A stretch of DNA of 64,000 bases from Bilophila wadsworthia ATCC 49260 (GCF_000701705.1 NZ_JNJP01000003.1:101571-165570), one strand, 5' to 3'. Positions 50,952-60,093 are shown, numbered from the stretch's first letter. Numbers and translations are program-made. The notes: generated by a model from the letters alone, not told the origin.

Positions 50952-51508
50952 TTCAGGCATTCGGGCTTGAAGCCATCCGGCAGGCGGCAGCGGCTGCCGG
51001 GCTTCCGGCGGAGCGGGTCATCCCCGCGCCGCTGTCGGACAACATTACTCTCCCGCGCCCGCGCATCGAATATCAGGTGCTCCCGGCACGCTACCGGCGC
51101 ACGGGCCGAAGGCTCGGCATCATCAGGGGCGGAAAGGACAATCCCGTCCAGACAACCAAGTGGGAACTTTATGAAGTCGACCTTGATATTCAGGTCAACG
51201 TACTGGCCCCGGACACCAAAAAGGACGATGCCGCCGCCGATGCGTGGCTTGCCGCCTTCTCGCAGGCGTTCGTCACGGCCTTTCCGCGCGGCGGCAACGA
51301 TGCGGCAGGCAACTACGTGCGGATACGGGTCCAGCGCGCCGCCTACGCTCGAAGAGCGGCTCCGCAGGTTGGCGACAAGGCTCTGCGCATCTTTACAAGA
51401 ATCGGCTCGGTGTTTGTCATTACACTGGGCGGTCGCATTACGTCGGATCGGCGCGAAGGCCTGATTACGAAGGTGAACATCAGCCTCCCGGAAATCGGGA
51501 AAGGGTAA
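50948..51508 (+). CDS. Phage tail-completion-like protein, 186 aa
   Basis: 186 residues. It resembles the Mu gp37-type/tail-terminator group in position and in alternating beta-strand pattern (RIEYQVLPARYRRTGRRL, KWELYEVDLDIQVNVLA, RIFTRIGSVFVITLGGRI). No sharp motif is available. The position directly before the sheath gene fits a tail terminator that caps the sheath and tube. It is transcribed in the same operon, with a four-base overlap upstream. Confidence 0.6.
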   Translation: MIQAFGLEAIRQAAAAAGLPAERVIPAPLSDNITLPRPRIEYQVLPARYRRTGRRLGIIRGGKDNPVQTTKWELYEVDLDIQVNVLAPDTKKDDAAADAWLAAFSQAFVTAFPRGGNDAAGNYVRIRVQRAAYARRAAPQVGDKALRIFTRIGSVFVITLGGRITSDRREGLITKVNISLPEIGKG

Positions 51509-51512
51509 ACGT

Positions 51513-51824
51513 ATGGCTACGAAAAAGGAAAAGATTGAAGAGACGGCGCAGGATACCGGAAAGTCCGAAGCGCAGGCCGCTCCCGAAGCGGCTGTGGAGC
51601 CCAAGGCCGTACCGGACGCGTCCCCCGAGCAGCTTGTCACCCAAGACGAGAATGGGCTGCTGGCGTTGGACGAGCTCGCGCAGCGCCACCGTACCCCGAC
51701 GTGGCAGGTCGGAGCGTTGATGCGGTTCATGGACTGGGAGTCCGACAAACAAGTCTCTGACGGGGAATTCACGGCGGCGCTGCGGCTGTTGTCCGGACGT
51801 CCGCTCGGCGGCGGGAGGCTGTAG
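51513..51824 (+). CDS. Small phage protein, 103 aa
   Basis: 103 residues. The first 45 are low complexity, rich in Ala, Glu and Lys. The C-terminal half (LALDELAQRHRTPTWQVGAL, then MRFMDWESDKQVSDGEF) is helical and resembles the short Mu gp38-type proteins found between the tail terminator and the sheath. The stop codon abuts the sheath start. Function unknown. Confidence 0.55.
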   Translation: MATKKEKIEETAQDTGKSEAQAAPEAAVEPKAVPDASPEQLVTQDENGLLALDELAQRHRTPTWQVGALMRFMDWESDKQVSDGEFTAALRLLSGRPLGGGRL

Positions 51825-53525
51825 ATGGGAGACGTACTCGAATACTTGGTCGACGGCACCAGCGGGCTCGCGCCCGGCGGGGTCGACGGTAAGGCGATGG
51901 TCGCCGGGGTGTGTTCGAAAGGGCAAGTCGGCAAGGCGTACCTTGTGGGTTCCCGTTCCGATCTGTCCGGGCTGCTCGGGGTCGGGCCGCTGGTGGACAA
52001 GCTCCGCGACGTGCTGGCCACCGCCGGGCAGGAGGCTGTGGTGGTCGCGGTCCCCGTGCGGGGGCAGCAGGGCGGTTATATTTCCGCTCCGGTCTGGAGC
52101 GGAGGGAACGGCGTATACCCAGCCGCATCCGTCTCCGGCGTGCCGCAGAAAAACGCCGATATCGTGGTTGAAGTGGTCGCCGCCGGACAGGTCGGCACGG
52201 CGACGGTCAAGGTGTCTACGGACGGCGGGACGACCTTCGGCTCTCCGGAGACGGCTGCCGCGCAGCTGCCCGTCGGGAAGTCCGCCGAAGCGACCGGGGC
52301 CACGCTCCTGCTCCCCGAGAACGCCGCGTTGGAAGAAGGGCAGCGCATCCGTTTCCTCGTGCGCTGCGCGGTGGGGCCGGTGGAGCGCGTCGGCGATGCG
52401 TCCAGCCCGCTCGTCACCGTCTCGGGCAGCGTGCAGGCCGGAGCCGAGCTGTCCATCCGGATCGTGAAGAGCGGTGGCCGCAATGCGGCCACGTACCAGC
52501 TTTCCGTTGATGGCGGCGACACCTATGGAAAGGTGAGGACCATCCCGGTCGACGGGACGGTGGCCACCGACCTCGGCGTGACGATTGCCTTCCCCGCCGG
52601 CGACTATGTCGGCGGCACGATCTACTCCTGCCGGCTGCTTCCTCCGGAGGCGAGCATCGTGGACGTCATGGCGGCGCTGGAATCGCCTCTGTCCGTGTAT
52701 GATGTGGAGTTCGTCTACATCGCGGCCCCCTCCGACTCCGTGGACTGGTCGGCGCTGTCGGTCAAGGCCGACGAGCTGTGGAACCTGCACCGGCCCACCT
52801 ACTTCAAGTGCGAGACGCGCTTGCCCCGCGACGATGAAGACCTGAATGACTTCGCGGCGTATCTGCTTGCGGAAAAACAGGATTTCGCCTCCCGTTTCGT
52901 GCAGGTGTGCTGCCAGTTCGGGGAAGTCGTGGACACCACGGGACTGTCAAAGCTGCGTAACTGGGGCGGCTTACAGGCCGGACGCGTCGTCTCCATCCCC
53001 GTGCAGCGGGCCACCGGGCGCGTGCGCGACGGCAACATCAGCCAGGGCACGCTTCCCGACGGATGGGAGACCGTGCAGCCTACGCTGGAGGATGCGGGCT
53101 ATCTCACCGCGAAGAAGTACGCGGGGTTGTCCGGCGCATACTGGGGCGACTCACGGACGATGGCCGACGCCACCAGCGACTTCCGCTACGAAGAAGTTCT
53201 GCGTATCGTCTTCAAGGCTATCCGCAAGATGCGCATCGCGGCTCTGAAGTCCATGTACGATGATCTGGACCCCGTGCTGCCGGACTCGGCTACCGGGCTC
53301 GGGTACCTCAAGGCCAACATCGCCGGAGCGCTCGACACGATGGTCGCCGCCATGCCCAAGGAGCTGGCGGGATACAAGATTACGATTCCCTCCGGACAGG
53401 ACTATGTGAATAATGGCGTGGCGGTCGAAGCTCGGCTCATCGGCATCGGCATCATCCGCGAGATCAAGCTCTACGCCTCCTATGCCTACGCGGGCACACG
53501 GGGCGATACCCGGCTGGAGGGATAA
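51825..53525 (+). CDS. Contractile tail sheath protein (DUF2586-type)
   Basis: 566 residues. It has the modular pattern of Mu-like sheath proteins: a small N-terminal domain, an inserted beta domain (about 95-250, VVEVVAAGQVGTATVKVSTD) and a conserved C-terminal domain (KTTWELYEV-type strands; YLTAKKYAGLSGAYWGDSRTM; VNNGVAVEARLIGIGIIREI). Presence of a sheath shows a myovirus-type contractile tail. It is the largest virion gene after the tape measure. Its stop overlaps the next start by one base. Confidence 0.82.
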   Translation: MGDVLEYLVDGTSGLAPGGVDGKAMVAGVCSKGQVGKAYLVGSRSDLSGLLGVGPLVDKLRDVLATAGQEAVVVAVPVRGQQGGYISAPVWSGGNGVYPAASVSGVPQKNADIVVEVVAAGQVGTATVKVSTDGGTTFGSPETAAAQLPVGKSAEATGATLLLPENAALEEGQRIRFLVRCAVGPVERVGDASSPLVTVSGSVQAGAELSIRIVKSGGRNAATYQLSVDGGDTYGKVRTIPVDGTVATDLGVTIAFPAGDYVGGTIYSCRLLPPEASIVDVMAALESPLSVYDVEFVYIAAPSDSVDWSALSVKADELWNLHRPTYFKCETRLPRDDEDLNDFAAYLLAEKQDFASRFVQVCCQFGEVVDTTGLSKLRNWGGLQAGRVVSIPVQRATGRVRDGNISQGTLPDGWETVQPTLEDAGYLTAKKYAGLSGAYWGDSRTMADATSDFRYEEVLRIVFKAIRKMRIAALKSMYDDLDPVLPDSATGLGYLKANIAGALDTMVAAMPKELAGYKITIPSGQDYVNNGVAVEARLIGIGIIREIKLYASYAYAGTRGDTRLEG

Positions 53526-53761
53526 TGAACATCACGCATTCCCGCGAGGCGGTATACCGCTTTTTGTATGAGATGCGCGTCGAGCATCCTAATACGTACT
53601 ACAGCCCCAAGGATTTGGAGCCTTTCGCGGCAACCGGGCAGCTCGCCGCCGTGCTTTCCTGCGGCGTGGAGCTCGGTCACCTCGAGCGGTACCGCAAACA
53701 TTACAAGCTCACGGCTCAGGGCATGATGTACGCCGAGTCGCAGGGCTGGACGGAGGAATAA
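53525..53761 (+). CDS. Small phage protein with winged-helix-like sequence, 78 aa
   Basis: 78 residues. REAVYRFLYEMRVEHPNTYYS, then QLAAVLSCGVELGHLERYRK and YKLTAQGMMYAE read like a short winged-helix domain. It lies between the sheath and tube genes with one-base overlaps on both sides (TAATG), so it belongs to the structural operon. It may be a transcription factor for late genes or a structural adaptor. I do not recognise a family. Confidence 0.5.
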   Translation: MNITHSREAVYRFLYEMRVEHPNTYYSPKDLEPFAATGQLAAVLSCGVELGHLERYRKHYKLTAQGMMYAESQGWTEE

Positions 53762-54228
53762 TGGCTATCAACGGACGGCAATATGACTGGGAGGACATTT
53801 CCGTGGCCCTTCCTTCCGGGGTGGCGATCGGCATCACCGAGATCAAATACACGGACGGGCAAGGCGCTGAGGCCCGCTACGGCAAAGGCGCAATCCCTCG
53901 CGGCTACGGTCGCACGAACTATGAGGCCAGCGGCTCTTTCGTACTCGACCGCGACGAGTGGGAACCGCTGAAAAAGGAGCTGGCGGCGTCCGGCGGCGGG
54001 GGCATTTATGACCACAAACCCTTCCCCATCGTGGTGAATTACGCCAACGACGAGATGGGAAGCATCACGGACACGCTCCCGGATTGCAAAATCACAAAGT
54101 TCGACGGCGGTGGCGGCTCACAAGGCGATTCCAACGTTTCGGCGGTTACTTGCGAATTCACCATCCTTTCCCCGATCATCTGGAACGGGACGCCAGCCAA
54201 GAAGGCCACCAGCGGGTTGAAGCTGTAG
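53761..54228 (+). CDS. Tail tube protein
   Basis: 155 residues, start AINGRQYDWEDISVALPSG. The beta-rich pattern (GIGITEIKYT; YEASGSFVLDRDEWEPLKK; CKITKFDGGGGSQGDSNV) and the place directly after the sheath identify it as the tube protein (Mu gpM-like). It forms hexamer rings inside the sheath through which DNA passes. It ends just before the second copy of the intergenic repeat. Confidence 0.75.
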   Translation: MAINGRQYDWEDISVALPSGVAIGITEIKYTDGQGAEARYGKGAIPRGYGRTNYEASGSFVLDRDEWEPLKKELAASGGGGIYDHKPFPIVVNYANDEMGSITDTLPDCKITKFDGGGGSQGDSNVSAVTCEFTILSPIIWNGTPAKKATSGLKL

Positions 54229-54230
54229 CC

Positions 54231-54308
54231 ATATTCTCAACTTGACTGCACAAAACGACGTTTTCCGGAAAGCGTCGTTTTTGTTTGCACAGCGTGCGAG
54301 GTTTCCGG
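54231..54308 (+). terminator. Phage intergenic repeat, copy 2
   Basis: Same layout as 44351-44426: ATTCTCAACTTGA, a hairpin (AACGACG...CGTCGTT) with a T-tract, then GTTTGCACAGCGTGCGAGGT and TTCCGG. The stem bases differ from copies 1 and 3 but keep pairing, whereas the tail is nearly invariant. It closes the sheath-tube block. Confidence 0.75.
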
Positions 54309-54372
54309 AAAACTCCTCCCGGCGGAGGTATTGTGGCGCATCTGAAACATTAACCGCCACAGGAGGCGCAGT

Positions 54373-54708
54373 ATGTCCGCTCCCGAAACACCCATATCCA
54401 CTCCCGAAGCCCGCAAGTACGTCGCATTTTCCCATACGTTCGAGGACCCGTGGGGCGAGGGCGATGAAGAATCCGAAGTGAAATGCGCGTTCCGCTTCGC
54501 CAAGCCGAACAAGGTACAGATCAAGCGACTGCAGGATACGGCGGCGAAGAACGCCGCGAACGCCTCGCGCAACCTCCTCCTCGATACCGTACATCCCGAC
54601 GACAAGACCGCGCTGGCACAGGCGATGGAAGACTATCCCGGCCTTGCCACCACGCTTTCCGGGGCAATCCTCAAAGGCGTGGGCATCAGCAACGAGCTGG
54701 GAAAGTAG
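54373..54708 (+). CDS. Tail assembly chaperone (gpG-like, short form)
   Basis: 111 residues, strong ribosome-binding site (AGGAGG). VAFSHTFEDPWGEGDEESEV, then FRFAKPNKVQIKRLQDTAAK and AQAMEDYPGLATTLSGAIL resemble Mu gp41-type tail assembly chaperones. The last codons are CTG-GGA-AAG-TAG, which contain the slippery heptamer G-GGA-AAG (54699-54705), identical to that of lambda gpG-T. A share of ribosomes should shift to -1 and extend the protein to 54878. The gene is just upstream of the tape measure, where such pairs always lie. Confidence 0.8.
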   Translation: MSAPETPISTPEARKYVAFSHTFEDPWGEGDEESEVKCAFRFAKPNKVQIKRLQDTAAKNAANASRNLLLDTVHPDDKTALAQAMEDYPGLATTLSGAILKGVGISNELGK

Positions 54709-54878
54709 CCTTATCCCCCTTTGACGAGGGGGACGCGCTTATCCAGTTTCTGCTTCACGAGCGACCGGCGGACGAGCTGGAGGAGTGGATTCTCCAGCTC
54801 GCCAGAGCCAAATGGCTTGAGGAGCGTCTTTTCAAAAACCTCGCCCGCGCCGTTCATGGCAGTAAGGCGGTGAAGTGA
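54706..54878 (+). CDS. Frameshift extension of the tail assembly chaperone (gpGT-like)
   Basis: The -1 frame continues from the slippery site as VALSPFDEGDALIQFLLHER and ILQLARAKWLEERLFKN to a stop at 54876-54878, overlapping the tape-measure ATG by one base. It has no start signal of its own. The fused product (54373-54878) would have 168 residues. In lambda, the G and GT forms load on the tape measure in a fixed ratio; the same is expected here. Confidence 0.7.
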
Positions 54879-57800
54879 TGGAAGTCTTTTCTGTTTTTGC
54901 AACGCTCTCGCTGGTCGACCTGATTTCAAATCCGCTCGGCAGGGTGCAGGGGGCGATGAAGTCCCTCGGCCTCGATACGTCGGGCCTTGGCGCACGCATG
55001 GGCAACCTCGCGCTGGCGATGGCTCCGGTCGCGCTGGCGGCGGGATTGGTCATGGGCGCGCTCGGCATGGCTTCGGCAAAAGCGATGGCCTTCGAGTCCT
55101 CGATGGCGGACGTCGCCAAGGTGGTCAACTTCGAGACGGACGCCGAGCTGAAGGCCATGTCGGGCACGATCATGGATATGGCCGGGCGCATCCCGATGGC
55201 CGCCGACGGCATCGCCGCCATCGTCGCTGCCGCCGCCCAGTCCGGCGTTGCAAAGCAGGATCTGACGGAGTTCGCCGAGCAGGCCGCCAAGATGGGCGTG
55301 GCCTTTGACCTTACCGGCGATCAGGCCGGGAAGATGATGGCGGACTGGCGGGCGGGCATGAACCTGACGCTTCCGCAGGTTTACGCACTCGCCGATGCCG
55401 TCAACCATCTGTCGAACAATATGAATGCCACCGCGCCCAATTTGGGCGAAGTCGTCCAGCGTGTTGGTGCGGTGGCTATGACCGCCGGGCTTGCCGAGAC
55501 GCAGGTCGCCGCTCTCGGTGCGGCCTTCCTGTCCTCCGGAGCCGGGCCGGAGGTTGCGGCAACGGCCCTGAAGAACTTCACGACGACGCTGGTCAAAGGC
55601 AGCGCCATGAGCAAGGATCAGGCCGCTGCGTTCCAGTCGCTCGGCTTTTCGGCCACGCAGATAGCGAAAGACATGCAAAACGACGCGCAGGGCACGATTT
55701 TCAAGGTGTTGCAGGCCATTGCCGACAAGCCGAAGGAGCTGCAAACCTCGCTCTTGACTGAGATGTTCGGGCAGGAGTCGCTGGGCGCGATTGCTCCGCT
55801 TTTGCAGAATATGGGGAACCTCTCGCAAGCCTTCGGGCTTGTCGGGGACGCCAGCCAGTACGCCGGGTCGATGCAGGCCGAGTACGAAACGCGGTCCAAG
55901 ACGACGGCGAACGCGCTGCAGCTGCTCTCGAACAAGCTGACCAACCTCGCCATCTCCATCGGCACGATTTTCCTGCCCGCCATCAGCGCAGGGGCGAATT
56001 TCCTCGGCTATCTGGCGGATGCCGTGCGGATGGTGGTGGAAACTCCGTTCGGGCAGTGGCTGGTCGCGGTCATCGGCGGCGTTTCCACGCTGCTCGTGAG
56101 CCTGACGGCGCTCTCCGCCGCCATGTGGTTCTTCTCCGCCGTGGGGCCGATGATAGGCAAAGCGCTGCTCCCGCTGAAGGCCGCTGTCCTTGGGCTCGGC
56201 GCGCCGTTCTGGGCGCTCATCGCCGTGGTCGGGGCCCTGTATCTGGCCTACCGGAGCAACTTCGGCGGCATAGCCGACACGCTTGACCGCTGGTGGGCAA
56301 ACACCAAGCTGGTCGTGCAGGGTGTCATCGCCGTTTTCCAGAGCCTCAAGGATGGCTCCGGAGAAATCCGGGGCGAGCTGGCGACCAAGATCAAGGCGGC
56401 GGGGCTGGTCGGGCTGGTGACCACGGTATCGCGCATCGTCAACCGCATCCGGGTGTTTTTTGCGGGGATGGCGGACGGTATCTCCGCAGCCATGCATCAA
56501 GTCGACGTGATCCTTGTGCCTGTAAAGATCGCCGTCGTTGACCTGATGGACGCCATCGGCGATCTGTTCGGCGGCATGGATGGAGACGAAGTCGGCAAGG
56601 CTACCGGCGGCTGGCGGGCGCTCGGGAAAACGCTGGGCGACATCGCAGGGGGCGCATTGACGTTTGTCGCCAAGGGTATCGCGCTTTTGACCGACGGCCT
56701 GCGCTGGTGCGTCGATGCCGCCAGCGGGCTTGCCGGAGAGCTCGGCGCCAACCTTTCCGGAGCGTTCGGCATGGGCCTTGCCGTGATACGGGGCTACGGC
56801 GACGGCCTGCGCGAGTATTACACCGGACTTTGGAACGCGCTTTCCGCAGGCTTTGATACGCTGGCTGCGGCCTTCGGCAGGGTCTGGGAACGCATCAAGA
56901 GCTTGTTCTCCTCACTGATCAAGGCAGGGGAAAGCGTCGGAGCCGCCTTTTCGCAGCTTTGGTCGGCGGTTGCCCCGCTGTTTGCAAAGCTCTTCGGCAG
57001 TGAGGTCGCAACGGGCACAAGCGCGTGGGAGAACTTTGGAAATCTCGTGGGCAATGTGGTCGCAGCGTCCCTGTATGTCCTGACAACGGCGATACAGGCG
57101 GCCGTCAACGGGATCGACATGCTGGTCAACGGCGTCCGGCTGGTCGTATCGCTGTTTACAGGCGACATGACCGGTGCGGCTGACGCGCTCCGGAGTATTG
57201 TCGCCGGTCTCGGAGAGGGGTTTGCCGCTCTCGGCGACCTTTTCGGCGTCGGGGACGGCATCCGAGCCGCGTGGGGCGAGGTGATGACGTTTTTTGACGG
57301 CATCAATCTCTTCGAGTCCGGAGCCAAGCTCCTCATGACTTTTGTGGACGGCATCAAGAGCATGGCGATGGCTCCGTTCAACGCGGTCGCCGACGCGCTG
57401 CAGGCCGTGCGCAATCTGCTGCCGTTTTCCGACGCCAAGGAGGGCCCGCTGTCCACTCTGACGCTCTCCGGCTCTCGGCTCATGTCCACCATCGCTGAGG
57501 GTGTCATGGCCGGTGCGAAGTCGCTCTATGAGTCCGTGTCCGGGGCCTTGGGTTCCGTAGGCAATGCGATCAGCGGCTGGTGGAGCGGCCTGTTCGGCGG
57601 CGGAAGCCCCGTACCGGAAATCAACACCAATGCCGTGCCGCAGGGCGTCGTCCAGCCGCTCGCGCCGACCCCGCAGCTCACTATGTCCGACATGAAGATC
57701 GCCGAGCCTGACGTCGGTGTCGCCGAGCCCCCCTATGGACGGCGTCGGGCGGAATGGCCAGGCTCCGGTGGAAACAAGACAACCACCATCACCATCAGCA

Positions 57801-57883
57801 ACCTCAACCTGCCCAATGTCGAAAAGTCAGAAGACTTCGCGTCCGCGCTGATGGGCGACATGGCGCAGTACGGAGAAGCATGA
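54878..57883 (+). CDS. Tail tape measure protein
   Basis: 1,001 residues, the longest phage gene, starting at an ATG that overlaps the chaperone stop. The first about 350 residues contain the TP901-type tape-measure core (FESSMADVAKVVNFETDAEL, DGIAAIVAAAAQSGVAKQDL, MFGQESLGAIAPLLQNMGNL). Hydrophobic helices (about 28-52, 390-470, 730-760) and Ala/Gly-rich coils follow. It sets tail length and helps DNA cross the inner membrane. At about 3 kb it predicts a tail of roughly 150 nm by the usual 0.15 nm per residue rule (inference). Confidence 0.88.
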   Translation: MEVFSVFATLSLVDLISNPLGRVQGAMKSLGLDTSGLGARMGNLALAMAPVALAAGLVMGALGMASAKAMAFESSMADVAKVVNFETDAELKAMSGTIMDMAGRIPMAADGIAAIVAAAAQSGVAKQDLTEFAEQAAKMGVAFDLTGDQAGKMMADWRAGMNLTLPQVYALADAVNHLSNNMNATAPNLGEVVQRVGAVAMTAGLAETQVAALGAAFLSSGAGPEVAATALKNFTTTLVKGSAMSKDQAAAFQSLGFSATQIAKDMQNDAQGTIFKVLQAIADKPKELQTSLLTEMFGQESLGAIAPLLQNMGNLSQAFGLVGDASQYAGSMQAEYETRSKTTANALQLLSNKLTNLAISIGTIFLPAISAGANFLGYLADAVRMVVETPFGQWLVAVIGGVSTLLVSLTALSAAMWFFSAVGPMIGKALLPLKAAVLGLGAPFWALIAVVGALYLAYRSNFGGIADTLDRWWANTKLVVQGVIAVFQSLKDGSGEIRGELATKIKAAGLVGLVTTVSRIVNRIRVFFAGMADGISAAMHQVDVILVPVKIAVVDLMDAIGDLFGGMDGDEVGKATGGWRALGKTLGDIAGGALTFVAKGIALLTDGLRWCVDAASGLAGELGANLSGAFGMGLAVIRGYGDGLREYYTGLWNALSAGFDTLAAAFGRVWERIKSLFSSLIKAGESVGAAFSQLWSAVAPLFAKLFGSEVATGTSAWENFGNLVGNVVAASLYVLTTAIQAAVNGIDMLVNGVRLVVSLFTGDMTGAADALRSIVAGLGEGFAALGDLFGVGDGIRAAWGEVMTFFDGINLFESGAKLLMTFVDGIKSMAMAPFNAVADALQAVRNLLPFSDAKEGPLSTLTLSGSRLMSTIAEGVMAGAKSLYESVSGALGSVGNAISGWWSGLFGGGSPVPEINTNAVPQGVVQPLAPTPQLTMSDMKIAEPDVGVAEPPYGRRRAEWPGSGGNKTTTITISNLNLPNVEKSEDFASALMGDMAQYGEA

Positions 57884-58494
57884 TGAGCGAAAAAGTGCAG
57901 ACGACTTCCGGCTCCGCGACCGAAGACGCGGCACAAAAAGACGAGAAGCAGGTCAAGTTGATCGTCTTTGAAGATGGCCTGATCAAACTCGGGGACACGG
58001 AGCTCCCCGGCATCCTGACGGAGCTGCGCGTCGACGGCAAGGTGCGCTTCGACGAGCAGAAAAAAGACGGGGCGTCAGGCAAGAAGAAGACGCCGAAGGG
58101 CTTTGACGACGCGGATGTCATGGCTTCCATGCTACTGCTGACCGACAGCGAGTCTCAGTGCTACGAAAAGCTTGAGCAGGTCTCCGGTCTTTTCCGCAAA
58201 ATCGACAAGAAGGCCAATCCGCAGGTGTACACGGTCACCAACCGCCATCTTCTGGCCCGGGGCGTGCGTCAGGTGGTCTTTTCCAAGCTTCAGTCGGCTG
58301 AAAGCAACGGCGACGACGAAATCCGGGTGACGCTGGGCTTCGTCGAGCACAACCCGCCGGTCACCAAGATCGAGAAGGCGCAGGCCAAGACGCCCACGCC
58401 GAAGGAGCTGAAGGAGCAGGCTGCGGAAAAGGCCAAAAAGAACTCCCCGGAAGCAGACAGTCTTATCATCGATGTGGCGGGGAAGCAGGCATGA
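57883..58494 (+). CDS. Phage protein (DUF6046-like), tail/baseplate assembly
   Basis: 203 residues; two consecutive ATGs (57880, 57883) are available, the second with better spacing to GGAG. The core KLIVFEDGLIKLGDTELPG and VYTVTNRHLLARGVRQVVF fits proteins that follow the tape measure in Mu-like phages of this group (DUF6046). The N- and C-terminal ends are charged and low complexity. It overlaps the next gene by four bases. Likely a tail-tip adaptor between tube and hub. Confidence 0.6.
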   Translation: MSEKVQTTSGSATEDAAQKDEKQVKLIVFEDGLIKLGDTELPGILTELRVDGKVRFDEQKKDGASGKKKTPKGFDDADVMASMLLLTDSESQCYEKLEQVSGLFRKIDKKANPQVYTVTNRHLLARGVRQVVFSKLQSAESNGDDEIRVTLGFVEHNPPVTKIEKAQAKTPTPKELKEQAAEKAKKNSPEADSLIIDVAGKQA

Positions 58495-59285
58495 TCGAAG
58501 GCTTCAACATCCGTTGCACCGTTGGGGGGCTGGAAGTGCTGCGCTCACCGCGCATCGTGCTCGCGCTGCGCCGCCGGGCCATCGTCTCGCGCTGCGAGCT
58601 GGACGTCCCGGATACCGACGGCTCGGTGCAGGCCGTGCTGGCCAAGAAGCAGCCTGTGCGCATCCGGTTCGGCCACCGTGGCGAGGGCGGCACATGGCAC
58701 GACTGGAGCGGTACGGTCAGCGACTTCCAAATGGCCGGGGAGGATGCGGTGCGCGTTGTCGCCGTGGGGAGGGAGCAGGCGTTGCTCGATACCAAAGTCA
58801 CTGAAGCCATGTATGGAGAGCCCGCCGATGTCGTCGCCCGCAGGCTTCTTGCTTCCACGGGGCTGCCAGTGGCCGACATCGCCATCCCGTCGGAAGTCCT
58901 CCCGCATATCGTCTTTTCCGGGGTGAGCGTGGCGATGGCCATCAAGCAGCTCGCGTCGACGCTGGATGCGAGTTTCGGGCACGACATGTCGAAGCACGCC
59001 GTGTGGCTTGGCGAGTCTGGGCTGTACTGGTCCGACGGCGACGAGCCGGGAGACATCCCGGTCATTGAGAGTGCGGAGAACCTGATCTCGCATAGCCCGA
59101 ATCCATCCGGCATGTCTGAAGTGGTGGCCACGGTGATCCCCGGCCTGACGCACAGCCGTATCGTGCGCATCCGGGACTCGCGCCGCCAGTTCTCCGAGCT
59201 TGTCCGCGCGCAGGAGGTCATACACAGTCTCGGCGAGCATGACACCACGACGATCCGCTACGGCAGCGACGAGGGGTGGGCATGA
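58491..59285 (+). CDS. Baseplate hub protein (gpD/gp44-like)
   Basis: 264 residues. Features of the late-control-D/Mu gp44 hub family are present: an N-terminal beta domain (RIVLALRRRAIVSRCELDV; QPVRIRFGHRGEGGTWHDW), then LASTGLPVADIAIPSEVLP and a C-terminal strand region with NPSGMSEVVATVIPG. The hub is a trimer at the tail tip that carries the spike. Overlapping starts link it to its neighbours. Confidence 0.78.
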   Translation: MIEGFNIRCTVGGLEVLRSPRIVLALRRRAIVSRCELDVPDTDGSVQAVLAKKQPVRIRFGHRGEGGTWHDWSGTVSDFQMAGEDAVRVVAVGREQALLDTKVTEAMYGEPADVVARRLLASTGLPVADIAIPSEVLPHIVFSGVSVAMAIKQLASTLDASFGHDMSKHAVWLGESGLYWSDGDEPGDIPVIESAENLISHSPNPSGMSEVVATVIPGLTHSRIVRIRDSRRQFSELVRAQEVIHSLGEHDTTTIRYGSDEGWA

Positions 59286-59983
59286 GCGACAATCCTCTGA
59301 AGATGATCAAGCGGGCCGTGGAGCTGTGCCGCCCGGATCTGCGCTCGTACTACCGCGTAACCCGCAAGGCCAAGGTCGTGACCGCCTATGCCAGCGACGG
59401 GCAGTACTTCGCCGACGTGCAGCCGCTCCGGAACGACGAGCAGCCGGACCCGAATGAGCCGGTCATCCCGCACGTGGAAATTCCCGTCCTCTGGGGTGGG
59501 CCGAACCGGGGCGTCGTCTGTCCGCCGCAGGCGGGCACGCTGTGCGATCTTTCCTACTATGACGGCGACCCGAACTATCCGCGCATCAGCAACTTCCGCT
59601 GGCAAGGGAACGGCGCTCCGAGTTGCGGGCTGACCGAGCTGATCGTTCAGCAGGAGCCGGGGACATCCATCCATATAGATAAGAGCCACAACGTGATCAC
59701 GCTCTCCCCGGCGAACTGGGAAGTACGGGTAGGAGGCGACGCTTCCATCACGGCGGCGGGTACGCTGACGCTTGATGCGCCGCAGATCGTCAAAAAGGGC
59801 AATGAAACCTGCACGGGAAGCGACGGCGGCACGGGGCAGACTACGGAAAACGCCCATCGTACCACGAACGGCAGTATTACCATCAACGGCCCGCTGACGG
59901 TCAACGGCGGTCTTACCGTCAATGGGGACTCCTCCGTCTCCGGTAATAGCCACGCCGGGAGCCGGAGCGGGGGCGGCATCTGA
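59282..59983 (+). CDS. Baseplate spike protein (gp45/gpV-like)
   Basis: 233 residues from the ATG at 59282. An OB-fold part (YFADVQPLRNDEQPD, VEIPVLWGGPNRGVVCPPQ, GTLCDLSYYDGDPNYPRI) is followed by a beta-helix with short repeats (NGSITINGPLTVNGGLTVNG) that forms the membrane-piercing needle. The usual C-terminal HxH iron motif of gpV is not evident; the protein ends SRSGGGI. The stop is directly followed by copy 3 of the intergenic repeat. Confidence 0.85.
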   Translation: MSDNPLKMIKRAVELCRPDLRSYYRVTRKAKVVTAYASDGQYFADVQPLRNDEQPDPNEPVIPHVEIPVLWGGPNRGVVCPPQAGTLCDLSYYDGDPNYPRISNFRWQGNGAPSCGLTELIVQQEPGTSIHIDKSHNVITLSPANWEVRVGGDASITAAGTLTLDAPQIVKKGNETCTGSDGGTGQTTENAHRTTNGSITINGPLTVNGGLTVNGDSSVSGNSHAGSRSGGGI

Positions 59984-59984
59984 T

Positions 59985-60061
59985 CCCATTCTCATCTTGA
60001 GTGAAAAAAACGGCGTCTCCGGGCGTCGTTTTTTTGTTTGCACAGCGTGCGAGGATTCCGG
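59985..60061 (+). terminator. Phage intergenic repeat, copy 3
   Basis: ATTCTCATCTTGAGTG, a hairpin (AACGGCGTC/GGCGTCGTT) with T7, then GTTTGCACAGCGTGCGAGGA and TTCCGG, nearly identical to copy 1 apart from the stem. It separates the tape measure-spike block from the gp46-fibre block. Confidence 0.75.
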
Positions 60062-60093
60062 AAAGCCTCCGGCGCGCGGGGTAGTGTACGCCC

